A DNA stretch of 64,000 nucleotides, taken from positions 1 to 64,000 of the forward strand of contig CAYXPR010000011.1 in the NCBI GenBank assembly GCA_964467255.1, given 5' to 3'. Below are positions 48,918 through 56,985 of this stretch, in pieces (the stretch's first letter is position 1; every line of letters starts with the position of its first letter). The notes under the pieces are model-generated. The model did not search any database. It worked only from the letters and a program-made list of their open reading frames with translations, and was not told where the DNA came from. Made by a program: the position numbers and the translations under genes. This stretch comes from CAYXPR01 sp964467255 (lineage in GTDB: Bacteria > Pseudomonadota > Alphaproteobacteria > Rickettsiales > RGZB01).

Positions 48918-50123
48918 TTATACGGGGCGGGGTGTGTGGTCAGCATAGCGCATCGCGATAATGGATAAAATGCCCAATATCAAGAAGCCAGCGGCAATTG
49001 GAATCAGCGTGTTGTTATAGAGCTGGCCGATGAGAGCACCGAGCGGAATAGCAATGGCTGAGGAAATGGCACCAATCACGGCGGAGGCGATGCCGGCGAT
49101 ATGCCCCATCGGCTCCATGGCGATGGAATTTAAATTCCCGAACATCAGCCCGAAACAGAAAAATAACGTGCCGACATAAGTAAGGAACATCCAGAGTTGC
49201 ACGGTTATCAGCAGGTTCACGCCTAAAAATAAAAATGAGGCAGCGATGAGCGTAAGTGCCGCACGGTAGCAGATATAACGCATGCCCAATTTTTCTACGA
49301 ACTTTGAGTTCACGAGCGAAGAAACGCCAAACACCAGCGCCAGACAGCCGAAATAGACTGTGAACAGCGCACCTGTGTTGAACTGCACTTGAAAAATCTG
49401 CTGGCAGGAGTTGAGGTAGCCAATCAGGCTGCCGAAAATAAGCCCCACGCATACGGTGTAGCCGATGGTGATACGATTGCTGACGACTTCCTTAAAGCCA
49501 TGAAGAATTGATGCCCACTTGAAGGGAATACGGTTTTCTGGCGCCAGCGTTTCATCAAGCCGGAGGAAAAGCCACAAGCCCACTACGATAGAATAGATGA
49601 TATAGAGCAGAAAAATATAACGCCATGAGGCGATGAACAAAATGCCCTGTCCGAGTGTGGGTGCAATGGCGGGTACCATGATAAAAATCATCATGACGAG
49701 GGACATCACCCGCGCCATCTCGCGGCCGCTATATTTATCGCGCACGATAGACATGGTGGAAACATAAGGCCCTGCAACACCCAAGCCCTGAATAAAGCGG
49801 CCTACGAGCAATAGGGTAAAGCTGGGGGCTAGAAAGCAGATGACGCTGCCTACAAGGTAAAAACCAATGCCGAGATAGAGCACTTTTTTGCGGCCAATAG
49901 CATCAGAAAGAGGGCCGCAGACGAGTTCGCCCAGCATCATGCCGATGAAGATAAAGCTCACAACGTACTGCACGTGGTTCTGGTGCGTCACCTGAAGGTC
50001 GGCACCGATAATGCCAAGCGCGGGCAGCATCGCATCAATCGAGATGGCAACGATGGACATCAACACCGCCATCAGAATCGTAAATTCTTTAGTGCCGACG
50101 GTACGAGGTTTTACATTCTTCAT
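48918..50123 (-). CDS. MFS drug exporter, Bcr/CflA family
   Basis: A 401-residue transporter with twelve membrane helices. The Bcr/CflA pattern is visible: SIDAMLPALGIIGADL after helix 1, the motif A region GPLSDAIGRKKVLYLG between helices 2 and 3, RFIQGLGVAGPYVSTMSIVRD in the motif C area, and the MEPMGHIAGIASAVIGAI segment in the second half. It probably exports drugs, dipeptides or sulfonamide-like compounds with proton exchange. A small secreted protein gene precedes it by two bases. Confidence 0.88.
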   Translation of the reverse strand: MKNVKPRTVGTKEFTILMAVLMSIVAISIDAMLPALGIIGADLQVTHQNHVQYVVSFIFIGMMLGELVCGPLSDAIGRKKVLYLGIGFYLVGSVICFLAPSFTLLLVGRFIQGLGVAGPYVSTMSIVRDKYSGREMARVMSLVMMIFIMVPAIAPTLGQGILFIASWRYIFLLYIIYSIVVGLWLFLRLDETLAPENRIPFKWASILHGFKEVVSNRITIGYTVCVGLIFGSLIGYLNSCQQIFQVQFNTGALFTVYFGCLALVFGVSSLVNSKFVEKLGMRYICYRAALTLIAASFLFLGVNLLITVQLWMFLTYVGTLFFCFGLMFGNLNSIAMEPMGHIAGIASAVIGAISSAIAIPLGALIGQLYNNTLIPIAAGFLILGILSIIAMRYADHTPRPV

Positions 50124-50125
50124 GA

Positions 50126-50500
50126 TTAATTTTTTGCCGTAGAGAGCTTTACAGAAATACCATTGCTATGTGCGGCTACACCTTTGTTTGGCTTGGAACG
50201 GGCAACACATTCTGCATCGCCGGAATCAGGCCCCGTGTCGCAGCAACCACGAGAAAGGATGACGGGTATTTCTTTGCCCAGCGGGTGCTGGCATAAAGCA
50301 GGATCGCTGGCATAACCGAGCACGGCGCCGCCAGCATGCAGTATGCAACCTTTTTTGAATTCGCTGCCATTGCCGTCAAACACGGGCGCATCAATTTTTT
50401 CAAGCGTCACCGTTTTTGTTTCATCGGGCGAGGGCATGCAACTGGCGTGTGCAGTACTCACGCAGAAAAGAAACAATAAAGCTAAAATGAGAAATTTCAT
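50126..50500 (-). CDS. Small exported cysteine-containing protein, unknown
   Basis: A 124-residue protein with signal peptide (MKFLILALLFLFCVSTAHAS, cleavage near residue 20) and six cysteines in the mature part, including a CC pair in SRGCCDTGPDSGD. Such an arrangement suggests disulfides in the periplasm. I use ATG 50500; the upstream open frame runs into the tRNA-Phe gene. It is two bases from the exporter gene, so they may be cotranscribed, but no functional link is visible. Confidence 0.55.
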   Translation of the reverse strand: MKFLILALLFLFCVSTAHASCMPSPDETKTVTLEKIDAPVFDGNGSEFKKGCILHAGGAVLGYASDPALCQHPLGKEIPVILSRGCCDTGPDSGDAECVARSKPNKGVAAHSNGISVKLSTAKN

Positions 50501-50518
50501 ATCTGCGCCTATGTAAAA

Positions 50519-50594
50519 TGGTGCCCGGAGCCGGAATCGAACCAGCGACACAGGGATTTTCAATCCCTTGCTCTACCAACTGAGCTATCCGGGC
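50519..50594 (-). tRNA. tRNA-Phe (GAA), copy 1
   Basis: A complete 76-base cloverleaf with encoded CCA. The anticodon loop is TTGAAAA, so the anticodon is GAA. The acceptor arm is GCCCGGA/TCCGGGC. The rest of the molecule, from the D arm to the T arm, is the same as in copies 2 and 3, which have a GCCTCGA acceptor. Confidence 0.95.
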
Positions 50595-50914
50595 ACTTTG
50601 GAAGCTATACCCGCACTCTGAAAGAGAGCGTAAGAGGGTAGGTTTATAAAAGAAGATAATCGGGTTGTCATCAACTTTATTACGGGATTCCCTGTAGTAA
50701 GGATGCCAATAACTAGCTGATAAATAGTCTATTTTAAGAGGCCGCATCGGATGTTTTTTGTAACAGGATATGCTTTTCGGCAGAGCAGACATAGAAAGGT
50801 ATTATATGCTGCAGGAGTCCGAAATAATGTAGGCGTAAAGCGTAACTCCAGCTTGACCGCGGGCACTTAAACGACTATTTCTCTGGCCTCTTCATTTTAC
50901 CCCCTCATTTTTTC
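50595..50914. other. Intergenic stretch with no gene seen
   Basis: About 320 bases between tRNA-Phe copy 1 and the ABC-F gene. The frames that cross it are short or run into the tRNA. The only supported element is a promoter for the ABC-F gene near its right end. Confidence 0.5.
50853..50881 (+). promoter_or_regulatory. Possible promoter of the ABC-F gene
   Basis: TTGACC (50853-50858) and TATTTC (50876-50881) with a 17-base spacer, 34 bases before the ATG. Confidence 0.4.
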
Positions 50915-52771
50915 ATGCTTTCTGTACGAAATCTCACCTTCCGCATTGCAGGCCGCACCCTGCTCGAAAAGACGTCATTCAACATCCCCACGGGTCGTAA
51001 AGTGGGGCTGGTGGGACCGAATGGCACAGGCAAATCCACATTATTTAAGCTTATCTCGGGCGAGTTAACGCCCGATGAAGGTGAAATCAGTATGATTAGC
51101 CGCGCCACTTTCGGTATGGTACGGCAGGACTTGCCGGAAGATGACACCACCCTGATTGACATTGTGCTGAGTGCGGATACTGAGCGTGCCGAATTGCTGA
51201 AAGAAGCTGAAACGACTGAAGACATGGAGCGGATTGGTTACATCTATGCGCGGCTCGAGGAAATTAATGCCTATGAGGCGCCGTCGCGCGCGGCCTCCAT
51301 TCTGGCGGGTCTAGGGTTTAACGATGCGGCGCAGAACAGCCCTATTTCCAGTTTCTCGGGTGGCTGGCGTATGCGTGTCGCACTGGCAGCCGTGCTGTTC
51401 CGTGACCCCGACCTGCTCATGCTCGATGAACCAACCAACCACTTGGACTTTGAAGCCATGGTATGGCTCGAAAATTACCTCATCAATTATAAAAAGACGC
51501 TTATCATCATCAGCCATGACCGCGACATCTTGAACAAAACCGTCGACCATATTCTGCATGTGGACCAGCTGCAAATCACCAGCTACACCGGAAATTACGA
51601 TCAGTTTGAACGCCGCCGCGCCGAAAAAGCAATGAATCAGCAGGCGCTGCATGAAAAGCAAATGGCGCAAAAAGCGCATATGATGAAATTCGTCGACCGC
51701 TTCCGCGCCAAGGCAAGCAAGGCGCGTCAGGCACAAAGCCGCCTGAAAATGATTGAGAAGATGGATATTGTAGACGCTGTGATAGCCGAACGCGTGACTG
51801 CATTTGTCTTTCCGCAACCCACCAAATTGCCCTCGCCGATGATTACGCTCGACGCCGTGGATGCTGGTTATGAAAAAGGCAAGCCGGTGCTGCGCCACCT
51901 TGACCTACGCATTGATATGGATGACCGCATTGCACTGCTGGGCGCCAACGGTAACGGTAAATCCACACTAGTGAAGTTGCTTTCCGGCAACCTTCCGCCA
52001 CTTAAAGGCGTGGTGGACAAGGCCAGCAAACTGAAGATAGGTTATTTTGCCCAGCACCAAACCGATGAGCTTGATATCACGCAAACGCCATATGAAATCA
52101 TGAAAGGCGTGCTTAAAGATATGCCTGAGCACAAAGTGCGCGCCAAGCTGGGCGAGTTTGGATTTAACAAGCACAAGGCCGATACCAAAGTGGCGGAAAT
52201 TTCGGGTGGTGAAAAAGCACGACTGCTGTTCTGCCTCATGAGTTTTGATGCTCCGCATTTGATGCTGCTTGACGAGCCGACCAACCATCTGGATATCGAC
52301 GCACGCGAAGCACTGATGCAGGCGCTGAATAACTATGAAGGTGCAGTGATTCTCGTCAGCCACGATCCGCATCTGGTAGAATGTGTGGCAGACCGCTTGT
52401 GGCTGGTGGCAGATGGCACATGTGTGCCGTATGAAGACGACCTTGAGGCCTACCGTAACCTGATTGTGAATCAGCGCCGCAAAGAACGAAAAGAGGCACG
52501 TGAGGCCACGCGCAGCAATAAAAAGGAAAAATCAAAAAACAGCGTATCGCCGCTGGAAAAAGAGGCGCGCAAGCTGGAAGACAAAGTGGCCGATTTAACC
52601 ACCCAGCGCAACGTGCTGGAAAATGATATTGCAGAAATGTCACAAAAAGGCGGCGGTAAGAATTTGGCTGCAATGAATATTTCGTATGCCAAGCTTCTGA
52701 AGGAGCTTGATGCCGCGCAGGAAGAATGGTTGCAGGCACAGGAAAAGCTGGAAACCGCTGCGCAGGGATAG
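50915..52771 (+). CDS. ABC-F family ATPase (Uup/YheS-like)
   Basis: A 618-residue cytoplasmic protein with two ABC domains and no membrane segment, the layout of translation-associated ABC-F proteins. Domain 1: Walker A GPNGTGKSTL, signature SSFSGGWRMRVALAA, Walker B LLMLDEPTNHLDF. Between them lies the charged arm of the ABC-tran_Xtn type (about 235-300, MAQKAHMMKFVDRFRAKASK in part). Domain 2: GANGNGKSTLVKL, EISGGEKARLLFC, LLDEPTNHLDID. The last 90 residues are a charged coiled coil as in Uup. It acts on ribosomes; whether it gives drug tolerance or helps general translation is not clear. Confidence 0.92.
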   Translation: MLSVRNLTFRIAGRTLLEKTSFNIPTGRKVGLVGPNGTGKSTLFKLISGELTPDEGEISMISRATFGMVRQDLPEDDTTLIDIVLSADTERAELLKEAETTEDMERIGYIYARLEEINAYEAPSRAASILAGLGFNDAAQNSPISSFSGGWRMRVALAAVLFRDPDLLMLDEPTNHLDFEAMVWLENYLINYKKTLIIISHDRDILNKTVDHILHVDQLQITSYTGNYDQFERRRAEKAMNQQALHEKQMAQKAHMMKFVDRFRAKASKARQAQSRLKMIEKMDIVDAVIAERVTAFVFPQPTKLPSPMITLDAVDAGYEKGKPVLRHLDLRIDMDDRIALLGANGNGKSTLVKLLSGNLPPLKGVVDKASKLKIGYFAQHQTDELDITQTPYEIMKGVLKDMPEHKVRAKLGEFGFNKHKADTKVAEISGGEKARLLFCLMSFDAPHLMLLDEPTNHLDIDAREALMQALNNYEGAVILVSHDPHLVECVADRLWLVADGTCVPYEDDLEAYRNLIVNQRRKERKEAREATRSNKKEKSKNSVSPLEKEARKLEDKVADLTTQRNVLENDIAEMSQKGGGKNLAAMNISYAKLLKELDAAQEEWLQAQEKLETAAQG

Positions 52772-52781
52772 AATTAGAAAT

Positions 52782-52855
52782 TGGCTGGGAGACTAGGACT
52801 CGAACCTAGATAAACAGAGTCAGAGTCTGTTGTCCTACCATTAGACGATCTCCCA
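52782..52855 (-). tRNA. tRNA-Gln (CTG)
   Basis: A 74-base tRNA with encoded CCA. The coding strand begins TGGGAGA, as is typical for glutamine tRNAs, and the anticodon loop CTCTGAC gives anticodon CTG. All four stems pair. It lies ten bases past the ABC-F stop, on the opposite strand. Confidence 0.93.
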
Positions 52856-53024
52856 GCAAGGGCAGGAGTGCGCTATGCGCAGCTGCCGAAAGAGTCGCTC
52901 TTATAAGGGAATCCACTACATTTGTCTAGACTTACATGGGGCGCTTTTAATCTATGCGATAAAGGCCTAAGGATTCGTACGCTGTGGCTGAATGACAGAT
53001 GGTCTGGTCATATAACAAAAGAAA

Positions 53025-53100
53025 TGGTGCCTCGAGCCGGAATCGAACCAGCGACACAGGGATTTTCAATCCCTTGCTCTACCAACTGAGCTATCGAGGC
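53025..53100 (-). tRNA. tRNA-Phe (GAA), copy 2
   Basis: A complete 76-base tRNA-Phe with anticodon GAA and encoded CCA; acceptor arm GCCTCGA/TCGAGGC. It is identical over its full length to copy 3 at 54685-54760, which points the other way. Together they bracket a single AT-rich gene. Confidence 0.95.
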
Positions 53101-53222
53101 ACTTCTTGTTCTCGATCTCTGGTTGCGGGGGCTGCATTTGAATATCTTATGTAAGTTATTGAAATAATGGGATTTATCAAAATCCAAGGGTAGTTTGTAC
53201 CCTAGACTGTACCTAATTGAGA

Positions 53223-54566
53223 TTATGGCGCTCCACTTCGCACCCTGTTCCCGCTAATTACAAATTCTTGGTCTAGCTTTTCTACTACTTCTAAAGGATT
53301 ACCAATATTAATGCCCTTAAAAAGGTACCACTTTAATATTTCCCGTAAAACTTCTTCAGCTTTTATAGAGAAATTTTCTACATCTTGCTTTGTATAGGAG
53401 TTTCCATGAACAATATCGCTCCGCAATTTATAAAGTTTACCCATTAACTCTATTTTCTTTTTGTTACTTCCATAACTATCTGGAAGCAGTGAAGCACCCC
53501 TAATACGAAATTTAAAACTAGATTCACCCCCGCCAGGTGCCAACAATCTTTCTAAACCAATAACGCAATCAACCAATTGATCTTCTCCGTTTCTTCTATA
53601 AGAAGAAGACCGCAACCTTTCTAAAGGCAATCTAAAATATTGAAAATCTTTCTTGTTTCTTACTTCAGATAATTTTTTGTGTACTTTTCGTAATCCAACA
53701 ATATCGTTACTATTCAAATTTACTGCCGCTCCCGTCCGGCTAGTATGAACTTCAATTCCACCGAATCCAACTCCAACTCGTACAAATGGGCTTTGAATAT
53801 ATCGTTCTAATGGGAAAAAAGTAGCTCTTCCGCATTTGGTGATATTGATTGAAGACGACAATTCTTCAGCTATGTACTGACCATGAAGATTGTTGTATGC
53901 ATCGCTGTTTGATTTAGAGACTTTATATTCTGCTTCGCAGATCCAATCCTTTAGGTCATACCATTTTTGGTGAGAATAACTAAAAATATGGAATGACCGA
54001 TCAGAACTTCTTCGTCCATATTTCTTTATATCCTCCATATTTATTGGCCTAAAATAGAGGCTATCAGAAAGCCTGAATGCTTTAGGGGCTTTGAAATCTT
54101 TAATATGAAGTACAATCTTTAATATGACATTATCTGATTGGATATCTTCAATAAATTTAGCAATCAGTTTAATGATAATTTTTTCTCTGACCACGAATGA
54201 TTTTACAATATCAAAATAAGTCTCCAGTAAAATTTCACCTGCTCTGTTGGCGTATGAAGTAGGAGGGAAAAAAGGAAAAAATTTTCCACTACTCAAAGCA
54301 AAAGTTTTGGCATACTCATCAAGTTTTTTTACCTTATCATTTTGATGTATTTTAATTCGTATTTCTGAAGGTAACAGGGAATATGAAAATTCCACCCATT
54401 CTTGCTCTTTTCCTAAAGAGCTGGTGTCGCTTTGTGATTCCATCCATCCAATTAAAAATTTTTGTGAGGGTAAATTGCGGTCTCCTCTAAACTCTATTGC
54501 AATTTCAATTGTTGCCTCAATAGCATCTTTTAAAAGTTTTTCTAAGATTGCTTTCATATTAGTCAT
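53223..54566 (-). CDS. HEPN-domain protein (Apea-like), accessory gene
   Basis: A 447-residue protein rich in Lys, Ile, Phe and Ser, visibly more AT-rich than its neighbours. The C-terminal region looks like an Apea/HEPN domain: a helical run (QLVDCVIGLERLLAPGGGES in part), then YKLRSDIVHGNSY, in which Arg382 and His387 form the R-x4-H motif of HEPN ribonucleases. The N-terminal 280 residues match nothing I recognise. HEPN proteins often act in phage defence or toxin-antitoxin systems. The start is uncertain: ATG 54566 and 54557 are possible, without a good ribosome site. The gene lies between two inverted, identical tRNA-Phe genes, which suggests it arrived by insertion. Confidence 0.7.
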   Translation of the reverse strand: MTNMKAILEKLLKDAIEATIEIAIEFRGDRNLPSQKFLIGWMESQSDTSSLGKEQEWVEFSYSLLPSEIRIKIHQNDKVKKLDEYAKTFALSSGKFFPFFPPTSYANRAGEILLETYFDIVKSFVVREKIIIKLIAKFIEDIQSDNVILKIVLHIKDFKAPKAFRLSDSLYFRPINMEDIKKYGRRSSDRSFHIFSYSHQKWYDLKDWICEAEYKVSKSNSDAYNNLHGQYIAEELSSSINITKCGRATFFPLERYIQSPFVRVGVGFGGIEVHTSRTGAAVNLNSNDIVGLRKVHKKLSEVRNKKDFQYFRLPLERLRSSSYRRNGEDQLVDCVIGLERLLAPGGGESSFKFRIRGASLLPDSYGSNKKKIELMGKLYKLRSDIVHGNSYTKQDVENFSIKAEEVLREILKWYLFKGINIGNPLEVVEKLDQEFVISGNRVRSGAP

Positions 54567-54684
54567 CTGAAATATATGTGTTTTTTTGTTCAAAATGCTT
54601 ATTATCCCTGGAAGTGTCAAAAATAGGGATGACAAGCCAAGTCGCTTCTTTTATAAACCTAGCTCCAATAAAGTCTATAGATGT

Positions 54685-54760
54685 GCCTCGATAGCTCAGT
54701 TGGTAGAGCAAGGGATTGAAAATCCCTGTGTCGCTGGTTCGATTCCGGCTCGAGGCACCA
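54685..54760 (+). tRNA. tRNA-Phe (GAA), copy 3
   Basis: A 76-base tRNA-Phe with anticodon GAA, identical to copy 2 but on the plus strand. The match continues for five bases beyond the CCA (TTTC). It is followed 28 bases later by the OsmC gene. A tRNA-Phe 3' end is a frequent integration site for mobile elements. Confidence 0.95.
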
Positions 54761-54788
54761 TTTCCCACACAAGCTGCGAATAAGTAAA

Positions 54789-55196
54789 ATGGTCGATATT
54801 AACATCGTCTATCAAGGTGAATTACGTTCTGAGGCCACACACGGGCCTTCTGGCACCATTCTCACCACTGATGCACCTAAGGACAACCACGGCAAGGGCG
54901 AGAGCTTCTCACCCACAGACCTCGTGGCAACCGCTCTGGGCAGCTGCATGCTCACCGTGATGGGCATTGCCGCCCGCACCCTGCAAGTGGATCTAACTGG
55001 AACCAAAGTGCATGTGAAAAAAGAAATGGCCGCCAAGCCTGTGCGCCGCATTGATACGCTTACCGTTACCATCAATGTGCCAACAACACTCGATGATAAG
55101 AAAAGGGAGCAGCTGACAAAAGCTGCCCTGAATTGCCCCGTGTACCACAGCCTCCACCCCGATATTAAAACTCCCATCGAATTTATCTGGGCATAA
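54789..55196 (+). CDS. OsmC family protein
   Basis: A 135-residue OsmC/Ohr-family protein, a small thiol peroxidase or a relative. The two catalytic cysteines are visible: one in LGSCMLTVMGI (Cys54) and one in ALNCPVYHSL (near residue 118). It has the YhfA-type spacing and ends PIEFIW. No regulator of the OhrR type is adjacent. The gene sits just after the tRNA-Phe copy 3, so its ATG is 28 bases from the tRNA end. Confidence 0.9.
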   Translation: MVDINIVYQGELRSEATHGPSGTILTTDAPKDNHGKGESFSPTDLVATALGSCMLTVMGIAARTLQVDLTGTKVHVKKEMAAKPVRRIDTLTVTINVPTTLDDKKREQLTKAALNCPVYHSLHPDIKTPIEFIWA

Positions 55197-55275
55197 AAAG
55201 TAAGTTGTAGTTCAATATAGCCACCCACCGAAGAGGCGTCCTATTGGCATAACGTTACGACAACGCCAGACGCTT

Positions 55276-55428
55276 TCATGGTGCTTTTTTTACCCATGCT
55301 TTTGCGCGCTCGGGTATCCAGTCACACGAAATTCTGGAGCCTGCGATTTTTTCTATTCTTCGGGCCGCCTCTTGGTCCGGATTGATAATAAAAACATTTG
55401 CTGTCCCCGTAGGCAAATGGCGACCCAT
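55276..55428 (-). pseudogene. Possible remnant of a frameshifted gene
   Basis: A 50-codon frame (MGRHLPTGTANVFIINPDQE at its start, then AARRIEKIAG and AWVKKAP at its end) has protein-like composition. The frame is closed immediately upstream at a run of seven A. The other frame before that run is open back to about 55597 and joins at the same point, so a one-base slip in the A run would make one longer protein. I do not recognise the family; a short intact gene is the alternative. Confidence 0.3.
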
Positions 55429-55546
55429 ACCATTTTTTTAAGCCTTCCATGAATCTGGTTGTAAAACCCGCAGTAGGAAATCCAGATGAATGTCCTTGCG
55501 ATTGGGAATCTGGTTTCCTGCTTAAGGGCCTTTGATCACCAGCCAG

Positions 55547-55605
55547 GGGAGCATTCCTGCTCCCTCCGACACCTCCACGACCAAAGGGGCATTCCATAGC
55601 CCCTT
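55547..55605. repeat. Two tandem hairpins with similar loops
   Basis: GGGAGCA-TTCC-TGCTCCC (55547-55564) and AAGGGGC, eight bases, GCCCCTT (55584-55605) are both perfect seven-pair stems, and both carry GCATTCC at the top of the stem and loop. No T run follows, so they are unlikely to be terminators. Confidence 0.45.
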
Positions 55606-55710
55606 CGAACCCTCGACCAACCTTTCGCAGTTTGGATGTGCGCCAATGGTTTCGCCCTTGGATAACGGACCAACGCTGCGCGGATTGGATACGCGGATAC
55701 GCTTAGAGCT

Positions 55711-55794
55711 GTATATCAATAAATATACACTACGCATTATGACGTATATTTATATATTGACATTATACTTCATATAGTATACTTATAGGTATAC
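55711..55794 (+). promoter_or_regulatory. Promoter and operator region of the HTH/Fic pair
   Basis: TTGACA (55757-55762) and TATACT (55778-55783) are 15 bases apart. Several GTATAY half-sites surround them: GTATAT-N6-ATATAC at 55711-55728, and GTATAC twice at 55777-55782 and 55789-55794, over the -10 box. This fits autorepression by the HTH protein, as in many toxin-antitoxin modules. Confidence 0.45.
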
Positions 55795-55828
55795 ATTTAT
55801 GTTCCCGATGTCAATATAGGGCTATACA

Positions 55829-56296
55829 ATGGGCGTTAAAACCATCATCTCCAGCCAGTACCGCGAGAAGGTTAATCGGGCTTCCGCACAGCTTCAGGGT
55901 ATGACCTTGCCCCCTGAAGGCTGGCTTTGCACTGTCCGCAATGCACTAGGCATGTCGGCGGCGGCATTAGCGCGTCGGCTTGGCAAAACCCGCGCCCTTG
56001 TCTCCAATACCGAAAAAGCGGAACTGGAGGGCGGAGTGACGCTTAAAGCCATGCAGTCTATGGCTGAGGCCATGAACTGCCGGTTCGTCTATGCCATCGT
56101 ACCGAATGGCAACGTAGACGCCATCCTGAAATCCCGCGCCTATGAGAAAGCCCACAAGCTGGTGGAGGCGGGCAGCAAGCACATGGCGCTGGAGCAGCAG
56201 TCCCTTTCCCAACAGCAGATTGCTTTTGAGATAGAACGGCTGGCGGCGGGCATGTTGAAAAACCCACCTGCCGATTTCTGGAACGACGAGGCATAA
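55829..56296 (+). CDS. HTH antitoxin-like protein, mobile mystery protein A type
   Basis: A 155-residue protein with an XRE-type helix-turn-helix at about 30-85 (WLCTVRNALGMSAAALARRL, then GKTRALVSNTEKAE) and a helical C-terminal tail (about 100-145). Its length, its start and its partner match the group named mobile mystery protein A, always found upstream of a Fic protein. It probably binds the GTATAY repeats in front of its gene and may neutralise the Fic protein. The Fic gene follows after six bases. Confidence 0.82.
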   Translation: MGVKTIISSQYREKVNRASAQLQGMTLPPEGWLCTVRNALGMSAAALARRLGKTRALVSNTEKAELEGGVTLKAMQSMAEAMNCRFVYAIVPNGNVDAILKSRAYEKAHKLVEAGSKHMALEQQSLSQQQIAFEIERLAAGMLKNPPADFWNDEA

Positions 56297-56302
56297 GCGA
56301 TA

Positions 56303-56908
56303 ATGATGGAAACCCCCGATGGCGCAACACCGCTTGACCCCGATGAAATGGCTGGCCTGAAATTCAGGCACATCACAACACGGGGTGAGCTTGACCATCT
56401 GGAGCAGGCTAATATCCAGAGTGGTATGGTGTGGACGCGTAAAAGCAGGCGTTCCGATCTCTTGACGGAAGCCTATGTCCGCGACCTGCATACCCGCCTG
56501 TTCGGGGAAGTCTGGAATTGGGCTGGTGATTTCCGCCGCACGGGTAAGAACATTGGTATCGACCCAGTCTATATCGGCGTAGAGCTGCGAACCCTGCTGG
56601 ACGATATGCGCTACTGGATAGATCATCAAACCTATCCAGCGCAGGAAGCCGCCATGCGCTTTCATCACCGGCTGGTGTTCATCCACCCGTTCCCCAACGG
56701 CAACGGGCGACATGCCCGGATCATGGCCGATGCGCTGCTGCTCAAACTCTATAAGCATCCGCCGATAGACTGGGCGGGCGGACATGATCTCGGCACCATG
56801 AATGACCGCCGCAGAGAATATATACAGGCGCTCAGGGCAGCGGACAGAGGCGATTATGGCCCGCTGTTTGCCTTCGCCGGTATCAACGGCGAAGGCAAAG
56901 CGGAATAG
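56303..56908 (+). CDS. Fic-domain protein, mobile mystery protein B type
   Basis: A 201-residue Fic protein. The active-site motif HPFPNGNGRHAR at 128-139 is complete, including the catalytic His128, so AMP transfer (or transfer of another nucleotide-type group) to target proteins is expected. The preceding region (LFGEVWNWAGDFRRTGKNIG in part) is the usual Fic N-terminal part. The S/TxxxE inhibitory helix of self-regulated Fic proteins is not evident, so inhibition is probably provided by the HTH protein encoded just upstream. The group is found on mobile elements. Confidence 0.85.
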   Translation: MMETPDGATPLDPDEMAGLKFRHITTRGELDHLEQANIQSGMVWTRKSRRSDLLTEAYVRDLHTRLFGEVWNWAGDFRRTGKNIGIDPVYIGVELRTLLDDMRYWIDHQTYPAQEAAMRFHHRLVFIHPFPNGNGRHARIMADALLLKLYKHPPIDWAGGHDLGTMNDRRREYIQALRAADRGDYGPLFAFAGINGEGKAE

Positions 56909-56985
56909 GGCAGAAGAACGGAAAGGAGAAGCCGTGAAGCGGGCGAGTGAAACAAGAACTATTGAATATCCAGCGCGAGAAAAAA

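Larger units (their letters stand above)
55197..55828. other. 632-base stretch with gene remnants, hairpins and a TA-module promoter
   Basis: No complete gene is recognised. On the minus strand the left part codes for a gene fragment (55276-55428). Two tandem hairpins lie in the middle (55547-55605). The right 120 bases are extremely AT-rich and hold the promoter region of the HTH/Fic pair. The mixture looks like an insertion boundary. Confidence 0.5.

Noticed and set aside
50519..54760. Repeated tRNA-like blocks taken at first for a dispersed repeat family
   Set aside because: They are complete tRNA-Phe genes with intact cloverleaf and CCA, so no other repeat needs to be assumed.
55522..55737. 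A 71-codon minus-strand frame with a VVEV/WLVIKGP pattern
   Set aside because: It has no ribosome site and overlaps the hairpins and the AT-rich promoter region; probably non-coding.
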